Of a DNA stretch of 27,020 bases, positions 14,685 to 22,459 are shown in pieces (the stretch's first letter is position 1; each line of letters begins with the position of its first letter). A program made the translations under genes and the position numbers. This DNA is from Thiomicrorhabdus sp. (GTDB lineage: Bacteria; Pseudomonadota; Gammaproteobacteria; Thiomicrospirales; Thiomicrospiraceae), in assembly GCA_015488565.1 (NCBI GenBank), contig WFNQ01000255.1:1-27020 (forward strand), read 5' to 3'. The notes under the pieces were generated by a model. It did no database searches. It had not been told where the DNA came from and worked only from the letters and a program-made list of their open reading frames with translations.

Positions 14685-15938
14685 ATGCCTGAAATTCGTA
14701 ACTATACCCTTAACTTTGGTCCACAGCATCCCTCGGCGCATGGAGTATTGCGCTTAGTTTTGGAGTTGGATGGTGAAACTATCGTTCGTTCTGATCCTCA
14801 TATTGGTTTGTTGCATCGTGGCACAGAAAAACTAATTGAGTATAAGCCCTATAATCAGTCTATTGGTTATATGGATCGTCTTGATTATGTCTCGATGATG
14901 AGCAATGAGCATGCGTATGTGATGGGCATCGAAAAAATGCTGGGCATTGAGGTGCCAGAACGAGCGCAGTATATTCGAGTGATGTTTGATGAAATCACTC
15001 GAATATTGAATCATTTAATGTGGCTAGGAGCGCATGCACTAGATATTGGTGCGATGACGGTCTTCTTATACGCGTTTAGGGAGCGTGAAGACCTTATGGA
15101 CTGCTATGAGGCCGTTTCGGGTGCTCGTATGCATGCAACCTATTATCGTCCAGGGGGGGTGTATCGTGATTTACCCGATACCATGGCCAAAAATTTAGAG
15201 TCTAAATGGCATTCGGGCGAAAAGCTCAATAAGTTGAATAAGGATAGAGAAGGTTCTTTGCTTGATTTTATTGAAGCTTTCACGGAACGTTTTCCTAATT
15301 ATGTTGATGAATATGAAACGTTATTAACGGATAACCGTATCTGGAAGCAACGTACCGTTGATATTGGAATTGTTTCTCCTGAAAGAGCATTGCAGCTTGG
15401 ATTTACTGGGCCAATGCTGCGAGGTTCTGGAATTGAGTGGGATCTACGTCGAAAACAACCTTATGAGGTTTATGACAAGCTGGAATTTGATATTCCCGTA
15501 GGTAAAACGGGTGACTGTTATGATCGTTACCTTGTTCGTATTGCTGAAATGCGAGAGTCTAATAAAATTATTAAACAGTGCGTTGACTGGCTAAAAGTTA
15601 ACCCTGGTGCCGTGATGTCAGACGACCATAAAGTGGCCCCTCCTCATCGTGAGGATGCTAAATCAAATATGGAAGCTTTGATTCATCATTTTAAGTTGTT
15701 TTCTGAAGGGTATTCTGTACCTGCAGGAGAGGCTTATACGGCTGTTGAACATCCTAAGGGTGAGTTTGGTATCTATATGGTATCAGATGGAGCAAACAAG
15801 CCTTATCGTTTAAAGGTTCGAGCACCTGGCTTTGCGCATTTAGCCTCGTTAGATGAGATGGTTCAAGGGCATATGATTGCGGATGTGGTGGCAATTATTG
15901 GTACGCAAGATATTGTTTTTGGAGAGGTAGATCGATGA
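14685..15938 (+). CDS. nuoD: NADH-quinone oxidoreductase subunit D
   Basis: NuoD (49-kDa homologue) is related to the large subunit of NiFe hydrogenases and, with NuoB and NuoH, forms the quinone-binding cavity. The protein has 417 residues, usual for an unfused NuoD. The N-terminal loop FGPQHPSAHGVLRLVLELD holds the quinone-head His. The Tyr partner lies in the SIGYMDRLDYVSMMSNEHAY region. Other marks are GLLHRGTEKLIEYK, GARMHATYYRPGGV and the C-terminal IIGTQDIVFGEVDR. The metal cysteines of hydrogenases are absent, as expected. An AGGA precedes the start. Its stop overlaps the nuoE start (ATGA). Confidence 0.98.
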   Translation: MPEIRNYTLNFGPQHPSAHGVLRLVLELDGETIVRSDPHIGLLHRGTEKLIEYKPYNQSIGYMDRLDYVSMMSNEHAYVMGIEKMLGIEVPERAQYIRVMFDEITRILNHLMWLGAHALDIGAMTVFLYAFREREDLMDCYEAVSGARMHATYYRPGGVYRDLPDTMAKNLESKWHSGEKLNKLNKDREGSLLDFIEAFTERFPNYVDEYETLLTDNRIWKQRTVDIGIVSPERALQLGFTGPMLRGSGIEWDLRRKQPYEVYDKLEFDIPVGKTGDCYDRYLVRIAEMRESNKIIKQCVDWLKVNPGAVMSDDHKVAPPHREDAKSNMEALIHHFKLFSEGYSVPAGEAYTAVEHPKGEFGIYMVSDGANKPYRLKVRAPGFAHLASLDEMVQGHMIADVVAIIGTQDIVFGEVDR

Positions 15939-16438
15939 GTTCGACAGTAAGCAGTACAGCAAATTTTATTCAAGGGGATGTGAAAGCACGTATAGACCGT
16001 TGGATCGCGAATTACCCTGAAGATCAAAAACAATCTGCAACCATGGCGGCTTTACGCATTGTTCAAGAAGTTAATGGTGGGCACTTAACCACAGACTTAA
16101 TGAATCAAATTGCGGATTATTTAGAAATACCACCTATTTCTGTTTATGAAGTGGCTACTTTTTATTCCAATTACGAACACCAGCCTGTTGGTAAATTCAA
16201 TCTTTGTGTGTGTACCAGTATTTCATGTATGTTGCGTGGAAGCGAAGAGATTCTTGAGTATTTAGAGAAGAAGCTGGATATTAAATCAAATGGTATTACA
16301 GAGGATGGGCGTTTTTCAATTAAGAAAGTAGAGTGTTTAGGAGCTTGTGGTGGTGCACCCATGATGCAGGTTGGTAAGGTGTATTATGAAGACCTAACGG
16401 AAGCTTCGCTTGATAAAATTTTAGACGGTATGGAGTAA
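15935..16438 (+). CDS. nuoE: NADH-quinone oxidoreductase subunit E
   Basis: NuoE (24-kDa homologue) is a thioredoxin-fold protein holding the [2Fe-2S] cluster N1a beside the FMN of NuoF. The protein has 167 residues. The four ligands fit Cys93 and Cys98 (CTSISC) and Cys134 and Cys138 (CLGACGGAPMM). An N-terminal helical bundle contains VQEVNGGHLT and VYEVATFYSNY. The ATG overlaps the nuoD stop by four bases, and nuoF starts three bases after its stop. Together E, F and the N-terminal part of G form the NADH dehydrogenase module. Confidence 0.98.
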   Translation: MSSTVSSTANFIQGDVKARIDRWIANYPEDQKQSATMAALRIVQEVNGGHLTTDLMNQIADYLEIPPISVYEVATFYSNYEHQPVGKFNLCVCTSISCMLRGSEEILEYLEKKLDIKSNGITEDGRFSIKKVECLGACGGAPMMQVGKVYYEDLTEASLDKILDGME

Positions 16439-16441
16439 TAC

Positions 16442-17722
16442 ATGGCTGTACAAAATGAAAATTGTTTCCGTCTAAACCACTTAGATAATTCATGGGATAT
16501 TGATGTTTATATCGCCAATGGTGGTTATGAGGTTTGGAAAAAAGTACTCGCGGGTGAGTTGGAACCAGCAGAGATTATTGAAGAAGTTAAAACGTCCAAT
16601 ATTCGTGGTCGTGGTGGAGCTGGATTTCCGACTGGATTAAAGTGGAGCTTTATGAACCGCTTTGCTCCAGGTCAAAAATACATCGTTTGTAATTCTGATG
16701 AAGGAGAGCCTGGAACATTTAAAGACCGAGATATTTTGCGTTATAACCCTCATGCTCTTGTTGAAGGGATGATGATTGCTGGCTATGTAATTGGCGCTTC
16801 AGCGGGGTATAACTATATTCGTGGTGAGTTTTGGGAACCTTATAAGCGCTTTACTAATGCGATTAATCAAGCTCGTGATGCGGGGCTTTTAGGGAAGAAT
16901 ATTTTAGGTTCGGGTTACGATTTTGATCTATACGCACACCTAGGTGCTGGGGCTTATATCTGTGGTGAAGAGACGGCATTGATTGAGTCGATTGAAGGCA
17001 AAAAAGGGCAACCTCGTTTTAAACCCCCTTTTCCTGCCAGTTATGGCCTTTATGGTCGACCGACGACAATTAATAATACCGAAACTCTAGCGTCGATTCC
17101 GATGATTTTAGCCAAAGGTGGAGAGTGGTTTGATGAGTTGGGTGTTCCTAATGCTGGCGGGACAAAATGCTATTCTGTATCAGGGCATGTTAATAATCCA
17201 GGTAATTTTGAAGTTAGAATGGGTACGCCATTTAAAGAGGTTTTGGAATTAGCGGGTGGTATCTGGAAAGGACGTCAGCTTAAAGCGGTTATTCCTGGTG
17301 GGGCATCAACGGCAATTCTTCCTGCGGACGATGCGATGGCGATGAACATGGATTACGACTCCATCGCAAAAGCAGGCTCTTTTTTGGGTGCTGGTTCAAT
17401 TATTATCATGGATGATCAAACGGATATTGTGAAGGTCATTGAAAATTTAAGCCACTTCTATTGGGATGAGTCTTGTGGACAATGCTCTCCTTGTCGTGAA
17501 GGAACGGGCTGGTTATACCGGGTGGTAAAACGTATTCGTGCGGGTCAAGGTCGCCCTGAAGATATTGAAGCACTTAAGGATGTATCGGGAAAAATTATGG
17601 GGAACGTTATCTGTGGACTAGGTGATGCAGCAACGATTGCGTTGACCAGTGCTCTAAAACATTATGAGCATGAATTTGTTCACTACATTGAACATGGCTG
17701 TAGTATTTACGATCGTCGTTAA
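16442..17722 (+). CDS. nuoF: NADH-quinone oxidoreductase subunit F (NADH/FMN binding)
   Basis: NuoF (51-kDa homologue) binds NADH and FMN and carries the [4Fe-4S] cluster N3, the entry point for electrons. The protein has 426 residues. The glycine-rich NADH loop GRGGAGFPTGLKW is at 56-68. FMN-binding parts are NSDEGEPGTFKDRDI and GAGAYICGEETALIESIEG. N3 ligands are Cys345, Cys348 and Cys351 (SCGQCSPCREGTGW) and Cys391 (ICGLGDAAT). It starts three bases after nuoE. A 70-base gap follows before nuoG, holding a weak inverted repeat (ACAACA at 17726-17731, TGTTGT at 17745-17750) but no terminator run of T. Confidence 0.98.
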   Translation: MAVQNENCFRLNHLDNSWDIDVYIANGGYEVWKKVLAGELEPAEIIEEVKTSNIRGRGGAGFPTGLKWSFMNRFAPGQKYIVCNSDEGEPGTFKDRDILRYNPHALVEGMMIAGYVIGASAGYNYIRGEFWEPYKRFTNAINQARDAGLLGKNILGSGYDFDLYAHLGAGAYICGEETALIESIEGKKGQPRFKPPFPASYGLYGRPTTINNTETLASIPMILAKGGEWFDELGVPNAGGTKCYSVSGHVNNPGNFEVRMGTPFKEVLELAGGIWKGRQLKAVIPGGASTAILPADDAMAMNMDYDSIAKAGSFLGAGSIIIMDDQTDIVKVIENLSHFYWDESCGQCSPCREGTGWLYRVVKRIRAGQGRPEDIEALKDVSGKIMGNVICGLGDAATIALTSALKHYEHEFVHYIEHGCSIYDRR

Positions 17723-17792
17723 TGAACAACAATATTCAGTAAAGTGTTGTGTGAAATATTTAAGCCCATCAGAAAACTTAGGTTAAAGAATT

Positions 17793-19910
17793 ATGGTAAA
17801 AGTTGAGATAAACGGACAAGTTGTTGAAGCTCATGAGGGTGACATGCTAATTGATGTCGCAGATGATGCTCAAATATTAATTCCCCGTTTTTGTTACCAC
17901 AAAAAACTGTCTATTGCGGCAAATTGTCGAATGTGTCTTGTAGAGGTTGAAGGGGCTTGGAAGGCATTGCCTGCTTGTGCAACGCCAGTAACGGATGGTA
18001 TGAAGGTTCATACTAAATCGGCAAAAGCGATTGCTGCGCAAAAGTCGGTTATGGAGTTTTTATTAATTAATCATCCACTTGACTGTCCTATTTGTGATCA
18101 AGGTGGAGAGTGTGAACTGCAAGATGTTGCTATGAGCTATGGTGATGATGTCTCGCGTTATTCAGAAGGAAAACGAGTTGTTTCAGACCGGGATGCTGGT
18201 TCACTGATTAAAACGGACATGACTCGCTGTATTCACTGTACGCGTTGTGTTCGTTTTGGTCAGGAAATCGCTGGAATGAAGGAATTAGGCGCAACAGGAC
18301 GTAGTGAATGGATGTCCATTGGGACCTATATTGAGAAGTCGATTACATCAGAAATGTCGGGGAACATGATTGATCTTTGCCCTGTTGGTGCGTTAACCTC
18401 TAAACCCTTTAGATATACTGCTCGCCCTTGGGAGCTTAAGGCACATGCTTCTATCGCAGCACATGATAGCATGGGTTCTAACATCTTAATTCATACTAAA
18501 AATAATCAAGTCAAAAGAGTCGTGCCTCGTGCCAATGAAGGCATAAATGAAGTTTGGCTCTCTGATCGTGATCGCTTTGCTTACGAAGGCCTTAATTCTG
18601 AAGATCGGTTAACACAACCGATGGTAAAAGAAAATGGCCAATGGGTCGTTGTTGACTGGGAAACGGCATTGCAAGCAACCGTGGATGGATTACAGTCGGT
18701 GTTGAATGGTAATCAAGAAGTGGGTGTTTTAGGTTCTGCTAACTCAACAGTAGAAGAGTTGCATTTGTTGCAAAAATTAGCACGTAGTTTGCAGATTGAA
18801 AATATTGACTTTCGTCATCGTCAGGCTGACTTTACTTTGGATAAAACGGGCTTCCATACGCCGTTATTAACACAAGAAATTGTGGGCGTGGAAGCCGCAG
18901 ATGTAGTCTTTGTTGTGGGATCTTACCTTAGAAAAGAGCTACCTATTTTGAATCATCGTGTTCGTAAAGCGGTGGTGTCAAATGGTGCAAAAGTTATCGT
19001 ACTGAACCCAGAAGTGCTTGAATTTAACTTTAATGTTACACACGTTAATGCTGAAGAACAGGGCATGATTTCTGAGCTAGCTGCTATTACAAAGTCGGTA
19101 TTAGAACTGGCTAATCAAAAGGCACCAGATTGGTTGGATGCTACTCAATCAACTGAGGCTCAGAAGGCCATAGCACAAAATTTATTCGATGCTAAAGATG
19201 CCAGTATTATGGTCGGGCAAATTAGTCAAATGCATCCAGACTTTTCTGTGATTCAAGTGTTAACGGCTTTGATTGCTCAATGCACCTCAGCTAAGTTGAA
19301 TGTTTTACCGATGGCCGCCAACGAAGTTGGTGCACATTTGGTTCATTTTTTACCTAAATCAGGTAAAAATAGTGCAGAGATGATTTCAGGTGATTTAAAA
19401 GCTTATATCAACTTAAATATTGAGCCAGAATTGGACTTTACGGAGTGTGAACAGGCTATTTCAGCAATGAATAAGGCCTCTTTTGTCGTGAACTTAACGG
19501 CATTTGACAGTGATACTCAGCGAGATTATGCCGATGTTTTGCTACCGATTGCGGCATTTGCTGAAACCGCTGGTACTTTTGTAAATGCAACGGGGGTTAA
19601 GCAGTCTTTTAAAATGGCTGTTGAGCCGCAAGGTGATGCAAAAGCTGGATGGAAGGTTCTTCGAGTTTTGGGAAATATGTTCGACTTAGAAGGGTTTGAC
19701 TATACACATACAAATGAAGTGCTACGAGAAGTGTTGGATAACCAAGTAACTGAGCTTGATTTGACGTCCATTTCGTGTCAACTGCCTAGCAATAATAATG
19801 ATGCGGCAGTCACACTTGTTTCTCCTTATGCAATGGATGCTTTGGTTCGCCGAGCACCATCTTTACAAGCGACACCTGATGCAGATGCCGCCATTATGGG
19901 TAGAGGGTAA
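17793..19910 (+). CDS. nuoG: NADH-quinone oxidoreductase subunit G
   Basis: NuoG (75-kDa homologue) carries three Fe-S clusters that relay electrons from NuoF towards NuoI. The protein has 705 residues, close to the mitochondrial length and far shorter than E. coli (about 900). The [2Fe-2S] N1b ligands are Cys34, Cys45, Cys48 and Cys62. N5 has His94, Cys98, Cys101 and Cys107 (HPLDCPICDQGGEC). N4 has Cys146, Cys149, Cys152 and Cys196. Downstream, where E. coli and Thermus hold extra cluster N7, the stretch ASIAAHDSMGSNILI has no cysteine. The remainder is a degenerate molybdopterin-oxidoreductase domain, expected to bind no cofactor. It is preceded by the largest gap inside the operon. Confidence 0.97.
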   Translation: MVKVEINGQVVEAHEGDMLIDVADDAQILIPRFCYHKKLSIAANCRMCLVEVEGAWKALPACATPVTDGMKVHTKSAKAIAAQKSVMEFLLINHPLDCPICDQGGECELQDVAMSYGDDVSRYSEGKRVVSDRDAGSLIKTDMTRCIHCTRCVRFGQEIAGMKELGATGRSEWMSIGTYIEKSITSEMSGNMIDLCPVGALTSKPFRYTARPWELKAHASIAAHDSMGSNILIHTKNNQVKRVVPRANEGINEVWLSDRDRFAYEGLNSEDRLTQPMVKENGQWVVVDWETALQATVDGLQSVLNGNQEVGVLGSANSTVEELHLLQKLARSLQIENIDFRHRQADFTLDKTGFHTPLLTQEIVGVEAADVVFVVGSYLRKELPILNHRVRKAVVSNGAKVIVLNPEVLEFNFNVTHVNAEEQGMISELAAITKSVLELANQKAPDWLDATQSTEAQKAIAQNLFDAKDASIMVGQISQMHPDFSVIQVLTALIAQCTSAKLNVLPMAANEVGAHLVHFLPKSGKNSAEMISGDLKAYINLNIEPELDFTECEQAISAMNKASFVVNLTAFDSDTQRDYADVLLPIAAFAETAGTFVNATGVKQSFKMAVEPQGDAKAGWKVLRVLGNMFDLEGFDYTHTNEVLREVLDNQVTELDLTSISCQLPSNNNDAAVTLVSPYAMDALVRRAPSLQATPDADAAIMGRG

Positions 19911-19915
19911 TATTG

Positions 19916-20977
19916 ATGTTTGATGCACTCCAAGCTTTTTTATCAACGTTTTTATTTGATTGGTTAGCGATTTTAATTACATTGGTGATTCAAACCGTTG
20001 TTGTTGTTTTACCGATTATGCTCGTGGTTGCATGGTTAACCTATGCCGAGCGTAAGGTAATTGGTTTTATGCAAGTTCGTATGGGGCCAAATCGAGTTGG
20101 CCCGTTAGGGCTTTTACAACCGATTGCTGATGCGTTGAAGCTGATGACCAAAGAGGTTATTTTTCCTGATCAAGCAAATAAGTATCTATTTATCATTGCA
20201 CCAATCTTAGCTCTAGCACCTGCTGTTGCGGCTTGGGCGGTCATTCCATTTGCGGATGGAATGGTGGTAGCGGATGTTAATGCGGGCCTTTTATATATAC
20301 TTGCCGTGACTTCGATTATTGTATACGGTACGATTGTAGCGGGTTGGGCCTCTAACTCAAAGTACGCTTTTTTAGGTGCACTGCGTGGCTCGGCACAAAA
20401 AATTTCTTATGAAATTGCAATGGGCTTTGCATTGGTGACGGTATTAATGATTTCGGGTAGTATGAACTTAACCGATATTGTTAATGGACAACAGGGGGGC
20501 ATGTTGAATTGGTATTTATTGCCGTTGCTTCCGATGTTTTTTGTCTATTTCATTTCTGGTCTCGCTGAGACTAACCGTACACCTTTCGATGTCATTGAAG
20601 GAGAAGCTGAAATTGTAGCTGGTTTCCACGTTGATTACTCTGGGATGACGTTTGGGGTTTTCATGCTAGCAGAGTATGCCATGATGATTCTAATCTCCTT
20701 TATGACGGCGATTATGTTTCTTGGCGGCTGGTTATCTCCTTTTGAGGGCATTCCTGTTCTTGAAACCATGTTTGCATGGGTTCCTCAGTTGGGTTGGCTT
20801 GCTTTTAAGGTTTCATTACTGCTGTTCATATTCTTATGGCTTCGCGCTACTTTCCCTAGATACCGATATGATCAATTAATGCGTCTAGGTTGGAAGGTTC
20901 TCATTCCTTTAACCATTCTTTGGGTCTTTGTTGTCGGTGCAATGAAGTACTTCAGTTTTGGTCCTTGGTTTAATTAA
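19916..20977 (+). CDS. nuoH: NADH-quinone oxidoreductase subunit H
   Basis: NuoH (ND1 homologue) anchors the peripheral arm to the membrane arm and forms much of the quinone channel. The protein has 353 residues with about eight membrane helices. Conserved parts are AERKVIGFMQVRMGPNRVGP, GSAQKISYEIAMG and the acidic loop AETNRTPFDVIEGEAEIVAG. This loop continues as FHVDYSGMTFG, with Asp240 where the family usually has Glu (see findings). The ATG at 19916 is preferred over the TTG one codon upstream. The gene begins five bases after nuoG and is followed by nuoI after 13 bases. Confidence 0.97.
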   Translation: MFDALQAFLSTFLFDWLAILITLVIQTVVVVLPIMLVVAWLTYAERKVIGFMQVRMGPNRVGPLGLLQPIADALKLMTKEVIFPDQANKYLFIIAPILALAPAVAAWAVIPFADGMVVADVNAGLLYILAVTSIIVYGTIVAGWASNSKYAFLGALRGSAQKISYEIAMGFALVTVLMISGSMNLTDIVNGQQGGMLNWYLLPLLPMFFVYFISGLAETNRTPFDVIEGEAEIVAGFHVDYSGMTFGVFMLAEYAMMILISFMTAIMFLGGWLSPFEGIPVLETMFAWVPQLGWLAFKVSLLLFIFLWLRATFPRYRYDQLMRLGWKVLIPLTILWVFVVGAMKYFSFGPWFN

Positions 20978-20990
20978 TTTAGAGGGTAAC

Positions 20991-21482
20991 ATGGGTAAAT
21001 TTTTAAAACATCAAATAAAGACATGGGGCCTTACCGAGTTATTTAAGGGGCTTAGTGTGACGGGTAAGTATTTTTTTAAAAAGAAAATAACAGTACGTTA
21101 TCCTGAAGAAAAAACTCCAATATCCCCTAGATTTCGAGGCCATCATGCGTTACGACGCTATGAGAATGGTGAAGAACGTTGTATTGCTTGTAAGCTGTGC
21201 GAAGCGGTCTGTCCTGCGAATGCTATTACGATTGAATCGAAAGAGCGTGATGATGGTTCAAGACGAACTACACAATATGATATTGACATGTTTAAGTGTA
21301 TTTATTGTGGTTTTTGTGAAGAAGCTTGCCCTGTCGATGCCATTGTTGAAACAAGAGTATTTGAATACGAATTTCATGAAAGAGGGCCACATATCCAAAC
21401 CAAGGATAAGCTACTGGCCTTTGGTGATAAACACGAAGCTCAAATCGCTGCTGACCGTGCAGTTGATGCGAAGTACCGATAA
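20991..21482 (+). CDS. nuoI: NADH-quinone oxidoreductase subunit I
   Basis: NuoI (TYKY homologue) is a ferredoxin-like subunit holding [4Fe-4S] clusters N6a and N6b, which pass electrons to N2 in NuoB. The protein has 163 residues. The two CxxCxxCxxxCP motifs are Cys64, 67, 70, 74 (CIACKLCEAVCP) and Cys103, 106, 109, 113 (CIYCGFCEEACP). The flanking SPRFRGHHALRRY and GSRRTTQYDIDM closely resemble the mitochondrial protein. An amphipathic N-terminal helix likely lies on the membrane. The ATG at 20991 follows GAGGGT; a TTG-initiated longer frame (20958) overlaps nuoH and is not believed. Confidence 0.98.
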   Translation: MGKFLKHQIKTWGLTELFKGLSVTGKYFFKKKITVRYPEEKTPISPRFRGHHALRRYENGEERCIACKLCEAVCPANAITIESKERDDGSRRTTQYDIDMFKCIYCGFCEEACPVDAIVETRVFEYEFHERGPHIQTKDKLLAFGDKHEAQIAADRAVDAKYR

Positions 21483-21496
21483 TAGAGTGAATTAAT

Positions 21497-22150
21497 ATGA
21501 CATTTGAACTATTTATATTTTATTTGCTAGCTACCATTGCGAGCCTTTCAGGCTTAATGATGATTACTGTCAAAGATCCTGTTAAAGCGGCTTTATGGTT
21601 GGTTTTAGCCTTTATTTCAACCGCGGGTGTTTGGATTACCGCACAAGCTGAGTTTTTAGGGTTAGTGCTGATTTTGGTTTATGTTGGCGCGGTGATGGTG
21701 TTATTCCTTTTCGTTGTGATGATGCTTGATATTAACTTAGCTATTTTGAAAGAAGGTTTTACCAAGTATCTTCCTATAGGAGGAATGGTCATTATTTCGA
21801 TTTCTGCAATGATGTATTTAGTGTTAGGGCCTGATAATTTTGGATTAGACGTCACTGGTGAGCCCGTATTGCATCCAGCAGATTACAGTAATACGAAAGC
21901 CATTGGGCTTGAGCTGTATACCGTTCATGCGTATGCCTTTATTTTAGCTGCCGTATTATTGTTATTAGGTATTGTAGCGGCGATAACTCTTGCTTTACGC
22001 CGTAGATCAACAGGTGAAGTACGTTATCAAAATATTGATAAACAGGTTAAAACACAAGCTTCTGAACGATTTAAAATGGTTAAAATGAAATCCGTTGTTG
22101 AGGAGCCTATTAAGTTGAAAGAGAAGCCAGAAGAGGAGGACGAAAAATGA
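21497..22150 (+). CDS. nuoJ: NADH-quinone oxidoreductase subunit J
   Basis: NuoJ (ND6 homologue) is a five-helix membrane subunit. Its third helix, with the pi-bulge, is thought to link quinone chemistry to proton pumping. The protein has 217 residues. The family segment DPVKAALWLVLAFISTAGVW leads to FLGLVLILVYVGAVMVLFLFVVMML. After the last helix (about 150-168) comes a long hydrophilic tail of about 50 residues, rich in Lys, Arg and, at the very end, Glu. The stop overlaps the nuoK ATG by four bases, showing coupled translation. Confidence 0.97.
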   Translation: MTFELFIFYLLATIASLSGLMMITVKDPVKAALWLVLAFISTAGVWITAQAEFLGLVLILVYVGAVMVLFLFVVMMLDINLAILKEGFTKYLPIGGMVIISISAMMYLVLGPDNFGLDVTGEPVLHPADYSNTKAIGLELYTVHAYAFILAAVLLLLGIVAAITLALRRRSTGEVRYQNIDKQVKTQASERFKMVKMKSVVEEPIKLKEKPEEEDEK

Positions 22151-22452
22151 TTGCTCTATCGGATTATCTGATTTTTGGCGCAATACTTTTTATTATCAGT
22201 ATGGCGGGTATTTTCTTAAATAGAAAAAATGTGATTGTATTATTGATGGCAATCGAGTTGTTGCTTTTAGCTGTTAATACTAATTTAGTGGCCTTTTCTC
22301 ACTTCCATAATGATGTGACAGGACAAATTTTTGTCTTCTTTATTTTAACCGTAGCGGCAGCAGAAGCTGCGATCGGATTAGCGATTATTGTATTGGTTTT
22401 CCGCAAGCGTAAGAGCATCAATGTTGATGATCTTGGCACACTTAAGGGGTAG
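22147..22452 (+). CDS. nuoK: NADH-quinone oxidoreductase subunit K
   Basis: NuoK (ND4L homologue) is a three-helix membrane subunit in the proton path between NuoJ/NuoA and the antiporter-like subunits. The protein has 101 residues, the standard length. The two conserved intramembrane glutamates are Glu37 (LLMAIELLLLAVN) and Glu73 (VAAAEAAIGLAI). The C-terminus is short and basic. It starts within the nuoJ stop (ATGA) and ends eight bases before nuoL. Confidence 0.97.
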   Translation: MIALSDYLIFGAILFIISMAGIFLNRKNVIVLLMAIELLLLAVNTNLVAFSHFHNDVTGQIFVFFILTVAAAEAAIGLAIIVLVFRKRKSINVDDLGTLKG

Positions 22453-22459
22453 TTGATTA

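Noticed and set aside
17723..17792. Possible internal terminator or promoter in the nuoF-nuoG gap
   Set aside because: There is only a 6-bp stem with a 13-base loop, no T-run, and no convincing -35/-10 pair; mRNA continuity is expected.
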